In this document: positions 45,600 to 57,995 of the stretch, in pieces | Layout: every line of letters starts with the position of its first letter | Numbering within the stretch: position 1 is the stretch's first letter | Source of the DNA: Bimuria novae-zelandiae CBS 107.79 | Taxonomy: Eukaryota; Ascomycota; Dothideomycetes; Pleosporales; Didymosphaeriaceae | Assembly: GCA_010015655.1 (NCBI GenBank) | Contig: ML976682.1 | Location: 209,012-273,011, forward strand | Length of the DNA: 64,000 bases | Reading direction: 5' to 3' | Made by a program: the position numbers and the translations under genes | Notes under the pieces: model-generated | The model's input: the letters and a program-made list of their open reading frames with translations, nothing else | What the model was told of the DNA's origin: nothing | Databases searched by the model: none

Positions 45600-46330
45600 T
45601 ATCCTTCTAAGAGGCCTACCAACCTTCCTAATCCGGCAACTCAGATTGCCATCGATCTTAGCAAAACGTTCGCCATTTGATTTTCACCGCGGTGATGGCT
45701 CTGATTGGCCAGTGACCCTTCACTCACCAGTAACACACTTTTTATCTTACCTATAACTTCTGAACGGCCTTCAGACGAATTAATACACATCTAGCCTTTG
45801 GAAGGCCTGGTCAACCTTCCTAATTTGGCAACTTAGATTTCCGTGGATTTCTGCAAAACATTTACATTGATTTTCACTGCAATAAATAACTCTGATTGGC
45901 CAGCGGTCATTCACTCATTAACCACACATCTACCATCTCTCCTGTACCTTTTAAACGCCCTTCGGACGAAATTCCTAATCGGGTAATCTGCCTTGTCGTC
46001 GATTATAGCGAGCTTTCACTATTGATTTTCACCTTCATGGGCGGCCTGTGCTATCATCGTCAACATCCCCTCACCCGCTCCAATACAGTCTTTAACCTGC
46101 TGCTATTTAACATAGGTTCAGACGAACTTCCTAATCTAGTAATACAGGCCGTCGCCGATTCCTGCAGAACTTTCACCATTGATTTTCACCGCCCTAGAGT
46201 GACTGTGCTGTTTATTCACCGCTTGGCGGGGACGTTTGACTTCACTTTAGATGCCAAAGTTCAGACGACCTTCCTAATCGAGTAGTGTAGAGGTCTCTGT
46301 CGATTGCTGTAACTTTCTGGCTGAAAAAGC
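45600..46330. repeat. Decayed tandem array, about 155-bp units
   Basis: Five diverged units share the anchors CCTAAT (starts 45627, 45819, 45974, 46130, 46273), followed about 45 bp later by TGATTTTCACC and preceded by TTCAGACGAA or TTCGGACGAA. Spacings are 192, 155, 156 and 143 bp. Two units also contain CTCTGATTGGCCAG. No protein is encoded consistently across units. Confidence 0.65.
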
Positions 46331-46992
46331 TCGGACTCTGGTCCTGGGGAGAGGTCTCCCCGGGCACCCCTTTCCCCCGGCACCACCCCCTGCCTGCTAC
46401 GCATATTGAACAGCCTTGCTGTCGGCCTTTAGTAGAGTTTCTTTGGACAGATAGCTCGGTCTCCCTTTATTTATAGATGACCATGTCCATCTAATGCTAG
46501 ATGTTTTGATATTTGATACCAAGAAAACATAGACTTTCCAACTGACCACCACACGCCTTCGCTCGAGACCTCCCATATAAATTAAAAATATCGTTGATCT
46601 ATTAGTAAATATGCTATGCCGTTCGTGAAAGTCATATACAAACACGCGGTAATACCGAACTTATCCACGCAATGCAAACCCTTAAGATGCAAAGACCAAA
46701 TCACATTCCATATGTACGCCATCCTTTTATCCATCTCACAAGCGCCCCGCAGTACCAGGAGTCAGTTCGACAAGCCGCACCGTCGTCCCTGGCTTGTGAT
46801 GCGCGAACCACGACGCAGGCCATTTCCGTGACCATCGCAACAGCGGCAACTGTCTCGCCGACCGCACCGTCCAAGCGGGGTAATCCGACTCCGAATGCGA
46901 TAGACATATCAGCGACTGCCCGTCGACAACATTCGGAGACGCAAACTCGCTCGGCTCGCCGCGCAACCGTCGCTGAACCCGACGAAAGAACT
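46331..46992. other. Intergenic, no gene seen
   Basis: Downstream of the SUR7-family gene. Contains a C-rich stretch at 46,350-46,390 and nothing else recognisable. Confidence 0.5.
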
Positions 46993-48063
46993 CTACTCTC
47001 TCCGTCTTCCAAATCTGAATCTTCGTTTCTCGCCCCAATTCTCCTGTGCGACACCGTCAGCACGTTGTATCTGCACGCCATCGCTCGACGCGTCGCCCGG
47101 CATCTGGTACGCTTTCTCGCTGCCCCTCTTCCGCCCCGTTTTCACGTCTCGCCGACTCGCACAGCAGCAGCACAAACCTGTTTGGACCAACCACGCGAAG
47201 ATGGAGAACGCGGACGCTGTCCACATGAACCCAAACAGATAGTCGCCGATCGAGGCCGAGATGTTGAGCTCCGAGACGCCGCTGATGACGTTGCGGAAGA
47301 TGACGAACATGACGGTTGCAATGACGGAGGCGGCGGTGCAGAGGAGCGCGTTGATGAAAGTCAGGATTGCGATTGGGAGGGTCCACCAGCGGGAGTAGAT
47401 CGAGATAGGGAGTAGGAACATGAGGACGAAGGAGAGACAGGCAGATGTCAGGAAGAAACCGAACATGACGTGGGAGACGATTCTGATGAGGTCGAGGATG
47501 TCATTGATATCGGTAGGGAGGTTGACTGTGAGCGCAGTATGTCAGTCGCTTGTACATGTAGAACGAGGTGTGAGATAGAGGGACGTACTCGAAGCACCGG
47601 CAAACAGCTCCCTGGTCAAGATTTCCACAGGGTTGAACCAGAACAGCGTCTCTGGTGGACTGCAGTAGGTAACCCCTTCGTTTACGTAGCCTTCGCAGAA
47701 CCCCCATAGTCCAACCTGGTAGAAGTCGTGCAGTCCGAGAGTCTGCGCGATAGTGTTGATGAGGGCAAAGTTGGGCACACTCGCCGGGATGATGTTGCTA
47801 ACATCGATGCGGATGAAGTACCAGTCCCGTATCACAGATCGATTCTTGACGCTGCCAATCTCAACGAGAATGAGAAAGATGACGGTGACGAAGAGGAAAA
47901 ATGACGTAGAAAGTGCCCAAATCTTGCGAGTGCGAGTGGCGCGTTTGAGTTGTGCTTCAGAGAGATCGGGGATGATCGTAGGAGCGGAGTCGGAGGATGC
48001 ACTGGCGGACCTGCAGCGGCCAAATATCGCCATGCTTTGATGCAGCGAGCCCGGGAGGCTCAA
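46993..48063 (-). CDS. SUR7/PalI-family eisosome-type membrane protein
   Basis: Two exons, 48063-47589 and 47525-46993 (63-nt intron, GTACGT donor), 335 residues, or 325 from the second Met. Four transmembrane helices: KIWALSTSFFLFVTVIFLIL, VMFGFFLTSACLSFVLMFLL, WTLPIAILTFINALLCTAAS, and FGFMWTASAFSIFAWLVQTG followed by CCCC. The first extracellular loop carries the family motif VGLWGFCEGYVNEGVTYC, with two cysteines, between helix 1 and helix 2. The cytoplasmic C-terminus is basic and ends FGRRRE. SUR7-family proteins sit in plasma-membrane eisosome/MCC domains; PalI members act in pH sensing, and the sequence does not separate the two with certainty. Confidence 0.88.
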
Positions 48064-48587
48064 CTGTGCGAGACCCGAGGAATGATTTGCGGGACAGACG
48101 GAACAAAAGAAAGAATAAAGGATTACTCAGAAAGAGAGAAATGTAGAGAAATGAATAATCCTGCTGTCTGTCCGGGGCCTGCGCTGCCACAACGCGCGAC
48201 CGTCAGAGCTGTCGTTGTTTTTATGGAGACTATGCCTATGACATCAGCTTGGTCTGGCTGTGCTTGCCATTTACGCGGCCCCATCCCAGCGAGCAAGACA
48301 CTAGCAACGCAGCCGTCTTTGACGGATGCTCGCACAGGAAAGTCACTTGGAAGAAATTTTGCTGGCGCAGCTGTGTCCACTTGCCGGTCGATAGTCCTTG
48401 TGTCTAGGCCTACGAAAGCCTCGTCCACCATGAGGCTGGGGTGACGTTGCTTTCTTCGCTGGGTCAGAATGTTAGTGTCTAGTGGGCACGCTTCGGATGA
48501 TGCTTGTGAGAGGCGGGTGATCGATGGGAGATCTGCCATGCTGCAGGTCGGGTTTCCTCCGGGACAGCCACGCTAGGTCCGGACGAG
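48064..48587. other. Intergenic, promoter side of SUR7-family gene
   Basis: No supported gene before the transposon begins at 48590. Confidence 0.5.
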
Positions 48588-48589
48588 TA

Positions 48590-50851
48590 CTGTGCCTCGG
48601 CAGTCAGTGCAACACGTCAGTCAATGCAACACCCCAACACAGACTTGTCAACAATCAAGCCAATCAAGCCGGTCTAACCCAATATGGTAATTCACTAGCT
48701 CGCATAGGTTAAGATGTTACTAAATTTGGTTAGATCGGCTTGATTGGCTTGATTGTTGACAAGTCTGCCCCAACAAGATCGCTCGGCCAGCAACATGAAG
48801 CTGCTGAGCCACCCACAATCAATATTATCACGAGATTTTCTGGATTTGGGGTCTCTGAGGCCTGTAGATAATTGCTAGCTACTTAGATTATCGATATCTA
48901 CTTGGTGTTCTGATGATTCGGCCTCTGCGCGACTGTGAGGCGGATGCAACAGATGAGGCCTCATCAACATCTACAGCCTCACGCTGAGGCTGTTTTTTCT
49001 TAGTAGGCTTACTAGGAGGCTTTAAAGCCTTCTTATTTACTAATTTAGATATTTTAATCTATTTTTAAAGTTAACTTTGTGTCTTGCGGGCCTGTTGCTT
49101 AAGGCGTTGCTCTATAGCCTTATTAGCCCTTTGCTTTGCGCGTGCATCTCTAGTAGCTACTTAAGTAACACGCCTCTCCTAGAGTAGCTTTATTTTAAGC
49201 TACTAGCTAGCCTAACGTGCCTTTGCTTGCTTACGTTTTTAAAGCTGTAGTTACTGCGCTTTAGTATCTTTTTCGTGTAGACGATTACGTGCCCGCTGAA
49301 CGCGATAGGGTGACACGAAAATAGATCCCCCTTAATCCTTATAAGGCTAATTAAAAGGCAGAGGCCTGCCTCGCTTTAAGCGTTTCTTTTGGATGGTTAG
49401 GGCCTTCTGTAGGCCCTGATTTTCATGCTCTGCAAGCTGTGCTCGTGCAGAGATTAAGTGTACAGTTTGACTTAGCTTTTTAGCCACATTACTAGCCCCT
49501 ACATTAATATGAGCTTTTAGAAGCCTATCGATTTTCCTCTAATTTAATGCGCTAAGTACTAAGATTAAGCTTTCTCGTAATTCTTGCTTAGGTACGTGAT
49601 CGTTGTTAAACCGCTTAAGGATAACTTCTGGATGTAGAGGTGATAGGCTAGTAGCCTTAAAGGCCCGGAGTATCAATGGCTGCCTTATAGTACTAACCTA
49701 GGCCTTCTAGAATAAGCTAAAGAAGTCCCTTTTAGCAATAGAGGCTATTCCTAGGCTATCTTGTAAGAAGGCTGATAGCTCGTTTAAATATGCTGTTGAT
49801 AGAGGCTTGAACATGCAGACATCTAGAGGCTGCAGCGTATAGGTCGAATGTGGTGGATAGATAGCTAACAGGATCTTATTACGATCGCAAAAGTCGATAA
49901 AATCCATAGTAACGTAAGATCCATGGCCATCGAGGATTAATAGTCGATATAATCGTCCAGCTTTTGACTTTGTGAGGCGATTAAACACCTGTTAAAGCCA
50001 TGCAAGGCCTATCTAATTATTCGTCTAGCCAGATTCTAATACGGTAATAAAGACTTAATAATGTTAAGGGTTAAGGTCCTCTATCCAACTTGATTGTATA
50101 TCTGTAGAGGTGGCCTGATAGATTAGAGCTGGATCTAGGGCAGATCCGTCGGCGCATATGCAAGCGATGATCGATATCCATTCACGGCTACCATCCTAAA
50201 TAGCTTGCCTTACTGCCTTGCTCTCGTACAGAGGTCTATCAAAGATCCTCTTTGAGCGGGAGGTGATGCCGAGCAGGCAGCCTTTTTCGTCCATATTGTA
50301 TATATGCTGAGTCTCGATCTGATACTGGCCAATCTTTTGCTGTAGAAGCTGAAAGTAGTCCTCATATTTGCCTAGGGAGTCAGCTTTATGGCGATTGCTG
50401 TCGATGCCGGTCGTCCATCGTGATATCAAGGATTCAGGGTGGCGCCTCACAAAGCGATCAACCCATGATAAGCTAACCTCCTTTTTGGCTATAGTAGAGG
50501 CAAAGCTTTGTATCATTTGCCGTGTAGGAGGAAGGCCACGTTCAGTAAGGCCTCTAATATATCGTAGGAGCTCTGATTCTTGCTGTGGGCTGAGATTTCG
50601 ACGTGTAGAGTCGGTATCTGCACGCGCCTGCGTGACGCCTTAGTGCCGGCGCGTCAATGTAGAAAGTGCAACACCATATTCTTTTGCAATTTTTCTATAT
50701 GAAAAAGATGCTCCTGGCTCTTGCGATTCGATTGCTGTAATTGCTGCCTTGATTGGATCCATATTGGTGGGGATGCGGCGCGTGAAAGTTGGTACGTTGC
50801 ATGGTGGGGTGTTGCATTGACTGACGTGTTGCACTGACTGCCGAGGCACGG
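48590..50851 (-). mobile_element. Fot1/pogo-like DNA transposon with insertion, moderately degraded
   Basis: Flanked by TA (48588-48589 and 50852-50853), with inverted repeats of about 47 bp that start C(T/C)GTGCCTCGGCAG. The single mismatch seen is C versus T. The transposase is on the minus strand: psq-type helix-turn-helix from the Met near 50,762 (MDPIKAAITAIESQEP), a CENP-B-type HTH (LLRYIRGLTERGLPP, SWVDRFVRRHP), and the DDE core with NMDEKGCLLG, LILDGHGSYVTMDF and TLQPLDVCMFKPLS. Stops and shifts interrupt it (for example around 50,000-50,190 and after 49,707), mostly TAA/TAG of RIP type, so it is inactive but much better preserved than the 1.3-3.4 kb copy. A MITE sits in its left end. 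Confidence 0.9.
48640..48767. mobile_element. hAT-type MITE, 128 bp, nested
   Basis: A 128-bp palindromic-ended element beginning CAGACTTGTCAACAATCAAG, with about 40-bp inverted repeats differing at one position (GCCGG versus GCCGA). It is flanked by a perfect 8-bp direct duplication CCCCAACA (48632-48639 and 48768-48775), diagnostic of hAT-family transposition. It has no coding capacity, so it depended on a transposase elsewhere. It inserted at the inner edge of the left terminal repeat of the Fot1/pogo-like element and is therefore younger than that element. Confidence 0.88.
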
Positions 50852-50853
50852 TA

Positions 50854-51443
50854 CTGGAACGCCAAGCTTTGCAACGTCGGCTCCAGAGCACCCGTATACT
50901 AGTAGTAAACCACCGTTCTCTCACTGCGTTCATGAATGCCTCACGTTCTAAGGGTGTTGTTTGTTGCACTTTCATGTCCTCTATTTGGCCCTACATACAC
51001 TCCATACAAATCCTCCTCCACCGCGCATATACAAGCCTCGCACCTTCCACCCGCTCCACTGAGCCATTCCATCGCGGGCATCCTCTCTCCGCCCGTGCTT
51101 TGATTTCGAAAATAGAATAATATAAATTACAGATGTTCAACGCCTTCCCTCGCCGTTCCTCTGCTGTGTAAACCCTAGAAGACTGTCGCTCGGTCGTGTA
51201 CACTACGAAACCGCTCGCATACAGAAAGTGAGATGAAGTATTTGTACCGAAGAAGAGAGCATCGATGTGCCGTCGCTGTGTGATGGTAAAAGGGAGGAGC
51301 CACGCTGTCTATGCCATTCGAGGTCGTCATGTCCACAAGAAGGAGAACCGAAGAGTTTGAGTGAACTGAAACAGGAAACTTAGCCAGTGAGGCAGATGCT
51401 TGTCGTAAAAGGCGCATGAAGGAAGCAAAAACCAATGGTCTCG
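50854..51443. other. Intergenic, no gene seen
   Basis: Flank of the transposon and 3' side of the next gene. Confidence 0.5.
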
Positions 51444-53604
51444 CTATGCTTTGGCCACCATATCGAGAGTAGGCCTCAAGCTCATCGCCATGTCGTCCTG
51501 AGTGCCGACCATTTCCTTCGGTATCCTGCTGACGCGGTAGGCACCATTGCGGACAGCCATCCTTGCGTTGTTCGACATGCCTGAACGGTTGGAGCGGATC
51601 GAGCCAGCATCAGATGCGTTCGAACCGCCGCCATACGGATCACGGAACTTCGGCGGCGGAGCAAAGTCTAGAGCTGTGAAGGTGCCTGATTTGCGGAGCA
51701 TGTGTCTATGGTCGTTAGTGTGCGATAATCGAGGTGGTTTAGGTTATACATACGGAGTGGGCAGAGCGGCAAGATCATCGAAAGAGCTTGCCAGGGGAGT
51801 ATGAGGTCGCACAACAGGGCTGAAAGGCCTGGGAGCTCCCAGAGGGCTGTCCGGCCTCAAACCGTTTTGGCGATCCCTGAAAGAGACTGGTGGCGCAAAA
51901 TCAGCTGCGTTGAAGATACCGAAGTCATCTTGCAGCTTGCCAGGGGTAGGCAGAGAAGAAAGAGGCGCAGGGGGAGGCAGCGGTTTCTTGGCAGCCGGGA
52001 GACGACCGCTCATGGAAGACATATTGCGAGGTGGCGGGAAACGAGCCGAGCCCAACGAGCTTTGCGACATGTGCGGGCCACCGGCAGAATGGTTCGTGTT
52101 GCTGCGAAATCGTGGGGGTGCACGAGGAGGCGGCGTCATCGCACGACGAGTAACGGGCTGCGCGAACGGTGCCGAGGACTGAGCGACGATAAAGTTTCCG
52201 GTGTGCGGATCGAAGACAGTGCCGTCAAGGTATTCCGAGTTATAGTCCTCTTGGTAGTCGTTGTAGACCTGAGGACCTGCCTGCTCGGGCTTCGAGTCAT
52301 CGAAATATTCTTTATAGAACGATCGGATACGGTTCGCGCGCTGCTCAGGGTCCTCGTTGGGATCATCGTTGGCCGGAGGCAATGGACGTAAGCTCATGGA
52401 CAGGCGATTGCTGTTCTGACCGAAATCATCGACCGCAAGGGCATTGTCTCCATTGTTCTGCACGATTGAAACCGGGCGACGCGGCTGAGGGGCCAGAGGT
52501 GCAGGCTGAGCAACTTGCGACTCGCGAGGAGAAGGGGGAGTGACCTGGAATCCTCCACCGTAGCTCGAATCACTCAACATGCTCATTGTGTTGCTCTCAA
52601 CCAAAGCGTTTTGGGACTGGATACGCGGCGGCGGGCTAGGAGTGGTGGTAGCGCGAGCCTTGGTGTCTTGGACTGGGGGCGCTGGGGGCGGTGGTGGGTT
52701 AGCGGCCGTTGGGGCATACGGAACGTAAGCGTTGACAGGCTTCTCCACAGGAGCGTTGTTTGCGGAAGCTGCGGGAGGAGCCGGGAAAGGGTCCTCGTAT
52801 CGTGGGTTCAACGGACTCAGCGGGGTAGCAGTCTGTTCGGGGTACCTGATCTCGGGAACAGATTTCTCGGTTGTCCGTTCAGGTGAGGGCGAGGTGCGCA
52901 GAGGAAGAGACTGAGACATCCGTTGTGCGTTCTGCAGAAGACTGTTCTTCATCTTTTTGCTCTCGTTGGACGAAGACGTGTAGACGGACCCATTGCCATT
53001 ACGGCTACCGCTGCGGATGCTGGTATCGTCACCGAAGGAGACGGGGCCATACGGATCGTATGAGTCTTTGGTCGATCGCGACAACGAGTGGAAGGATTCG
53101 CGCGAGCTATGCAGGCCGGCAGGGAGCAGGTAGGGGCTTGATAGATCTGGTTCCAAAGACAGCCCTCGTCCGTGAGACTTCTCCACATCCAGACCGTTCA
53201 GCTTCATCTCAGGTCCCTTCTTCTTATTACCAGAGTCTACCCCGAAATCCAGCGACTTGTACTTATCATCCTTATCCTCGGCTCGCAGCTTCTTGACGTT
53301 CCTTCGGTGAAGGTAGAAGAGCACGATGGCAGCGCCAACGATGGGTATACTGGCGCATGTTAGCGTGCGCTTTGCAGGTACATAACGGTTAAACCTACGT
53401 CACGGCGAGCACGATAAATAGGGTAGGGGTCTGGGTGGGCTTGTGGTCATCGTCGGAATCGGCTGTGCTTGAAGCGCGAGGCACCAGCATTGTGCGCGTG
53501 GCTCCTTCCACGAGTGCAGTCGTTCTCCTGGCCACCTCCCTCACATCAATGCCCCCCTCTCTCCTCGTATGGCGATGCATGTGCGTGTGGTGTAGTCGGT
53601 CCAT
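51444..53604 (-). CDS. Single-pass membrane protein with long proline-rich tail
   Basis: Three exons, 53604-53399, 53349-51754 and 51705-51444, 687 residues. Introns of 49 and 48 nt; the second has an ACTAAC branch. A 55-residue Thr/Arg-rich N-terminus is followed by one transmembrane helix spanning the first splice (LFIVLAVTIPIVGAAIVLFY) and a basic stop-transfer HRRNVKKLR. The large cytoplasmic part is Pro/Ser-rich with a likely constrained block (EQRANRIRSFYKEYFDDSKP, DYQEDYNSEYLDGTVFDPHT, QPVTRRAMTPPPRAPPRF) and several PPP motifs that could bind SH3 or WW domains. The C-terminus repeats FxAxDFAPPxxFRD twice. It resembles conserved ascomycete proteins without an assigned function; a scaffold role at the plasma membrane is a guess. 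Confidence 0.75.
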
Positions 53605-55411
53605 AGCGCTAAGAAGCTTCCTTCATCCGTTTGCGGCGTGACACCTGGGTGTTCGTGTGGAGTCTCTGATGAAGAAGGCTCCGTGGATTGGTTGGCTGGT
53701 GACGGATTGTCGTTCGGCTTTAGAGATTAACAGCGTTAGATCGTTAGGCGGTTGTGAGGCTATCGACTGGTTGAATGTGTACTTGGTATTGGGTTTATTT
53801 AGTGGTATAAGGAGTGACGGTAAATGCAAACAACGCTCTCAAACCCAAAAAGAATGACTGGGGTAAGGTACGGATGCCGGCGAGGGCAGAATTAGAGTAG
53901 TAAAGAGAGCGGCTCTCACGAGGTGAGGTGAGGAGAAGGAGCACAGCCGGACACGACGAGAAGAAAGAGGCGCCCCAGGCAGGTTCATCCCGCGACGGCG
54001 TTTGATTGGCCAGGGATTCCGTGGCCACAAGGTGAGACCTTACGCGGGAGCTAGCACCTCTCTCGGTTTTACGTTGGAGGTGTTTGTTTACAGTCCTAAC
54101 TCGAGGTGCATTCCACACGCCGTCGCTATGCAGCGCCCTCGTGCGCTTTCTGGCTACATACGAGTTCGCACTGCCATGCGCTGTGTGAATCACGATGGGC
54201 TGCACAATCGATTGTTGTGCTCAGGGGAGAGGCGAGCAGTAGCCTGTTCGCATCCCGGCGCCGTATGCAGGTACCGGCCCAGCCGTGGCTGCTGATTGGC
54301 TTATCCGACGTCCCCGAGCAGCCAAAGCCGTCCTCCGCACAAGCGCCTGAGGCCATTCACGCTGGAGACCAGAGAACCGCTGCCTCGCCATCATCTTGAA
54401 GAGGCGTTCGACAGCGGCTGCCAGTGTTTCTTTCGCTCCTGTTTCTCCTTTCACCATTATCATCTGAAGCTCCACCGCCGGACTGTCCTTGCTCACTCTC
54501 TCGGAATAGCTCAGCAACAGGTCCGCGCTGGCCTCATTTCCCGCAGTCGCTGGGCCTTGGCCTCGCGCGCACCTGGGCAATTGTGCAGCCCCATGGACGG
54601 AGATGGCCTTTCCCATCTGGGAGCTGCGGCGGCCCACTATTCGTCCTTGGGCTTATCCGCCAGCCGTCTCCTATCGTGCAGGAAGACCGCATGCACGCTC
54701 GTCGGCCATCCTCCATTCGGCTTTAAGCGGCATCGCGCTAATCTCAGCAAATTGTGCACTCTGCATCAGCTAGGATTACTGATGTCACCGTCTCCAACTT
54801 CTGCAATAGTCTGCCAGCGCCTCGAATGACTGTGGAGTCTCATCGCTCAACAAGACCGCACGCTGACCAAGCCTCACCACACCGCTTGGGCTACCCAAGC
54901 TTTGCGTGGCCCGTCGCCGTATTATTGGAGCTACAAGGTGGGACGGAATTCACAAACAGGCGACCGCACTACACAGCTCGTCTTCGCATCCAATTTCCCT
55001 GTATATGAAGGGGGATCTGGAACAGTGGCGATCCTTCGCTTGATCCGCCCAAACCAGAATCCGGTCGACCTCGACTCTGTGGCTGTGTTTCAGATTGCCA
55101 AAGTTGTGGCTATCAATAATTGCCCGTCGGAAGAATCATGGCTTGTATATGTTTCACTCATAGTCAATACGGCTTGCCGAGAGCGCCGCACGTGATCTCA
55201 AAGTCTTCCCAGCTTACCACCAGATCGTGTGCACATGCACCCTTCTGTCCATTTCGGCAATTGCTAGCAACCAGTACACTTTAGTTTAGCCATGTTCTGC
55301 ATTTGAGATGTACATCGACATCAGAACGCTGCCGAGAAGTCATGCTGCTGAGGATACCAAAAAGCATAGTCTGACCTCAAACTCGGATACCAAATTCCAA
55401 CCTGCTCTGCC
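53605..55411. other. Gene-poor interval, 1.8 kb
   Basis: Plus-strand frames such as 54296-54829 and opposing minus frames (54221-54637) have no family signal. 5' flank of one gene and 3' flank of the next. Confidence 0.4.
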
Positions 55412-57995
55412 TCATCTGTTCATGCCGCCGCCTACTTGCGACTGTGTCGGCCATCCCGTCTCGCTTGACGCAATTGACGGCCCATAGTCTATCGTTCCGG
55501 ACTTTACCTGCTCAGACACTGACTCCGAATTTCCCCCCAAAGCCTCGAAGCTCATCTGGTGCATACCTGCTGCATGCACGGGAGGTGTGGGAGCGAAGTG
55601 AAATCGTCTGTGTTCATCGGGGGAGAAAGGTACATCTTCCTGCTTCAGCCTGCGATACTGGTTTTGTGCGACCAAAGGTGTTGGCTGAGAACGAGACGAC
55701 CCCGGTTGTGGAGTAGTTGTATTTGTAGGATCTCGCTGAAGATTGGATGGAGCCGCGTCCAGTTTGGAGTATTGGAAGCTTTGCTTGCGACTCGAATGCG
55801 TCTTCAACTCTGGATCATCAGGTACCGCCAAGACCCACTTCATGACCTTGTTCGCCTTCCTGAAAATAGAGGGTGTCCTCGAGGGCTTTGGCTGCACGCC
55901 GAACAGGTTTCTGACGAATTGGTCTTTTTGCCATGGCTCGTGGAGTTGCTGTGCTCGGTCAGTGCTGTGCATACTTCGCTATCGTTATCACTCACTGCAA
56001 AGCCCGTTTCGTTCGATGCCTGGCCGATCAAAAGTTCCAAATACCTCTGCTCGTCTTTCACCGCCTACACCAATAAGTTAGGCACAACACCCTGATCGCC
56101 CTAGCGCTACTCACCGCTTTCTTCTCTTCTTCAGTCTTCATCACGTCCTCGTGGATCAATCTGATTCTGGTCTGATAGCTCGTCCACACCCGACGGATCT
56201 CTTCTTGGAACCGGTCCTCCGATCGTTCCTTTGCTCGTGGTTCTTCGAAATCCTCTCTTTCTTCTAGCTCGGCGAGGGTACCTCCAGGAAGGAGCTTCGC
56301 CTTGCGGCTCTTCGGCGCTGGCTGTCGCGCTTGCGGCGCATTACCTACGCCGACCTCACTAGCTGAGTCTCCCGGAACAATGGACAGGTGATCTCCGCCG
56401 TACCATATGGATCGATGGGACCGATCTGCTCCCATTGTCCAAGGCTCAGCTGAATCTTCCAGAGAAAGATCCGGGTCTGGTTGAAGAGGAGTACCTTGTG
56501 TGAGCCGGTTTGACTCTGCATAGTGCTCTTCTACCAAAGATAGGGAGGAAACACTGACCTGGCTTTGCCCGAGCAGCCGCCTGTTCTTGCGCAGTGATCC
56601 CACCGTGCTATGCTCAAGATTTCCGTGTCTTTGGGGAACAAAGAAAGTGTTCTGAGGTTCTTTGTTGTAACCTGAACCCTGAGCTTCCGAAGCGCTCACG
56701 GTATTAGGAGAGCCAGGAGGCCTGCTAAAATTCCGCCAGGAGCTCTTTACAGGCGACTGCATCGGGGAACGAAGCTTCGGCACTGGGCCAAGCTCCTCAG
56801 CATGCTCTGGCTCTGGCTCGGGCGATGGTGCAAGACGATTGCCGCTGCTCCACTGCTCGTTTGTATCATTCGTTGGTAATTCTACCGGTGAAGACACACC
56901 ATGCGCTGCATACGCAGATTGGTCGGGTAGAGCAAGAGACGGTTTCTTGAGAAGCCGCTTACTTCGACCTCCGGAAACAGGCGGTGGTGGCACCTTCGGG
57001 AAGTCGCTGATTGAAGCTCTCGGCTCGTCGGCGTCTGCATGCTTATACAACGTTCCAGGACGGGTCTGAAAACCCATGTTATAGCTCGCGACACTACCTT
57101 CAGGGACGATGGACGCTGTCCTCCCGTAGCCAGCGGTTGCGTTCGACCCGACGTTCGATATGAAAGAAGGTGGTTTGAGCATATCCGACTGCTGGAGCCG
57201 CCGCAATCGAGGATCTTGGGCTCGTGGTGGCGAGTTTTGGATCAATTCCGAGTGAGCAGCAGAGGGGCCTACGGTAGTCCCAACCGAGCCCCGGCCCACT
57301 ACGCGACTAAAAGCATCGGAAGGTCTACGGATGATCTGCGGACGTTGGGGCTGAGTCGAATATTCTCTCGGCCCTCTCTTGAGCCCGAAGAATTCCTGCA
57401 TTCCGCCGCCGCGCAGACGGACTATAGTCCGCTCACTCAAGCTTTTTTTGACATCGTCGTCGCCGGCTTCTTCTGCATCCTGCGGTGACTCAGTGCTCTC
57501 GTACACCTCTTGAAGCTGCTCGAGAGAGGGTTTCCACTGATACCCTTCGCCCACCTCTTTCCCGTTCTCTTCGCCTCCCGCCGACTCAGTAGCGTACAAA
57601 CACTCCATCAACGCATCATGCGTCTGCTTCAGATCCTCACTAACCTCCGTAATCACCTGTCTCGCAACAGGTGAATGCACAGCGCGCGTCCGCCAGTCGA
57701 GATCGGACTCGTTGAGCCGACGGTCGAAGGAGTCGCGTCGATTAGCTACGCTCTCTGCGCGGGTAAGTGAGATATCTTCTGCACGCACACTGTCTACGTG
57801 TGCTCCTAGGGCCGTGGACGGCCTGATAGTGGAGAGAGATGAGTGTGACTGTGCGTCTTCCTGAGTGAGAAAGTCTGCGAGACTCAGGCCGGTGTCAGAA
57901 CCATCGGAGTCATACGAGGAGTCCAAGTATTCGTCTTCACGGGTGGGGGTGAAATTTGAGGACGATAAGGGTATGATAGGGCGATGAGAAGTCAT
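55412..57995 (-). CDS. Large disordered Ser/Pro-rich protein with helical C-terminus
   Basis: Three exons, 57995-56115, 56064-55996 and 55948-55412, 828 residues. Introns of 50 and 47 nt have GTGAGT donors and CTAAC/CTGAC branches; exon 2 is only 69 nt. Most of the protein is low-complexity with scattered charged motifs (DEYLDSSYDSDGSDTGLSLA, DLKQTHDALMECLYATE). A helical stretch spans the first splice (RFQEEIRRVWTSYQTRIRL, KTEEEKKAAVKDEQRYLELL) and a compact segment follows the second (WQKDQFVRNLFGV, FRKANKVMKWVLAVPDDPE). I do not recognise the family. The helical C-terminal region looks like the conserved functional part and the N-terminal two thirds like a regulatory tail. Confidence 0.7.

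Noticed and set aside
54221..54829. Overlapping frames of 138 (-) and 177 (+) codons
   Set aside because: They overlap on opposite strands and neither has a domain, signal peptide or splice pattern.
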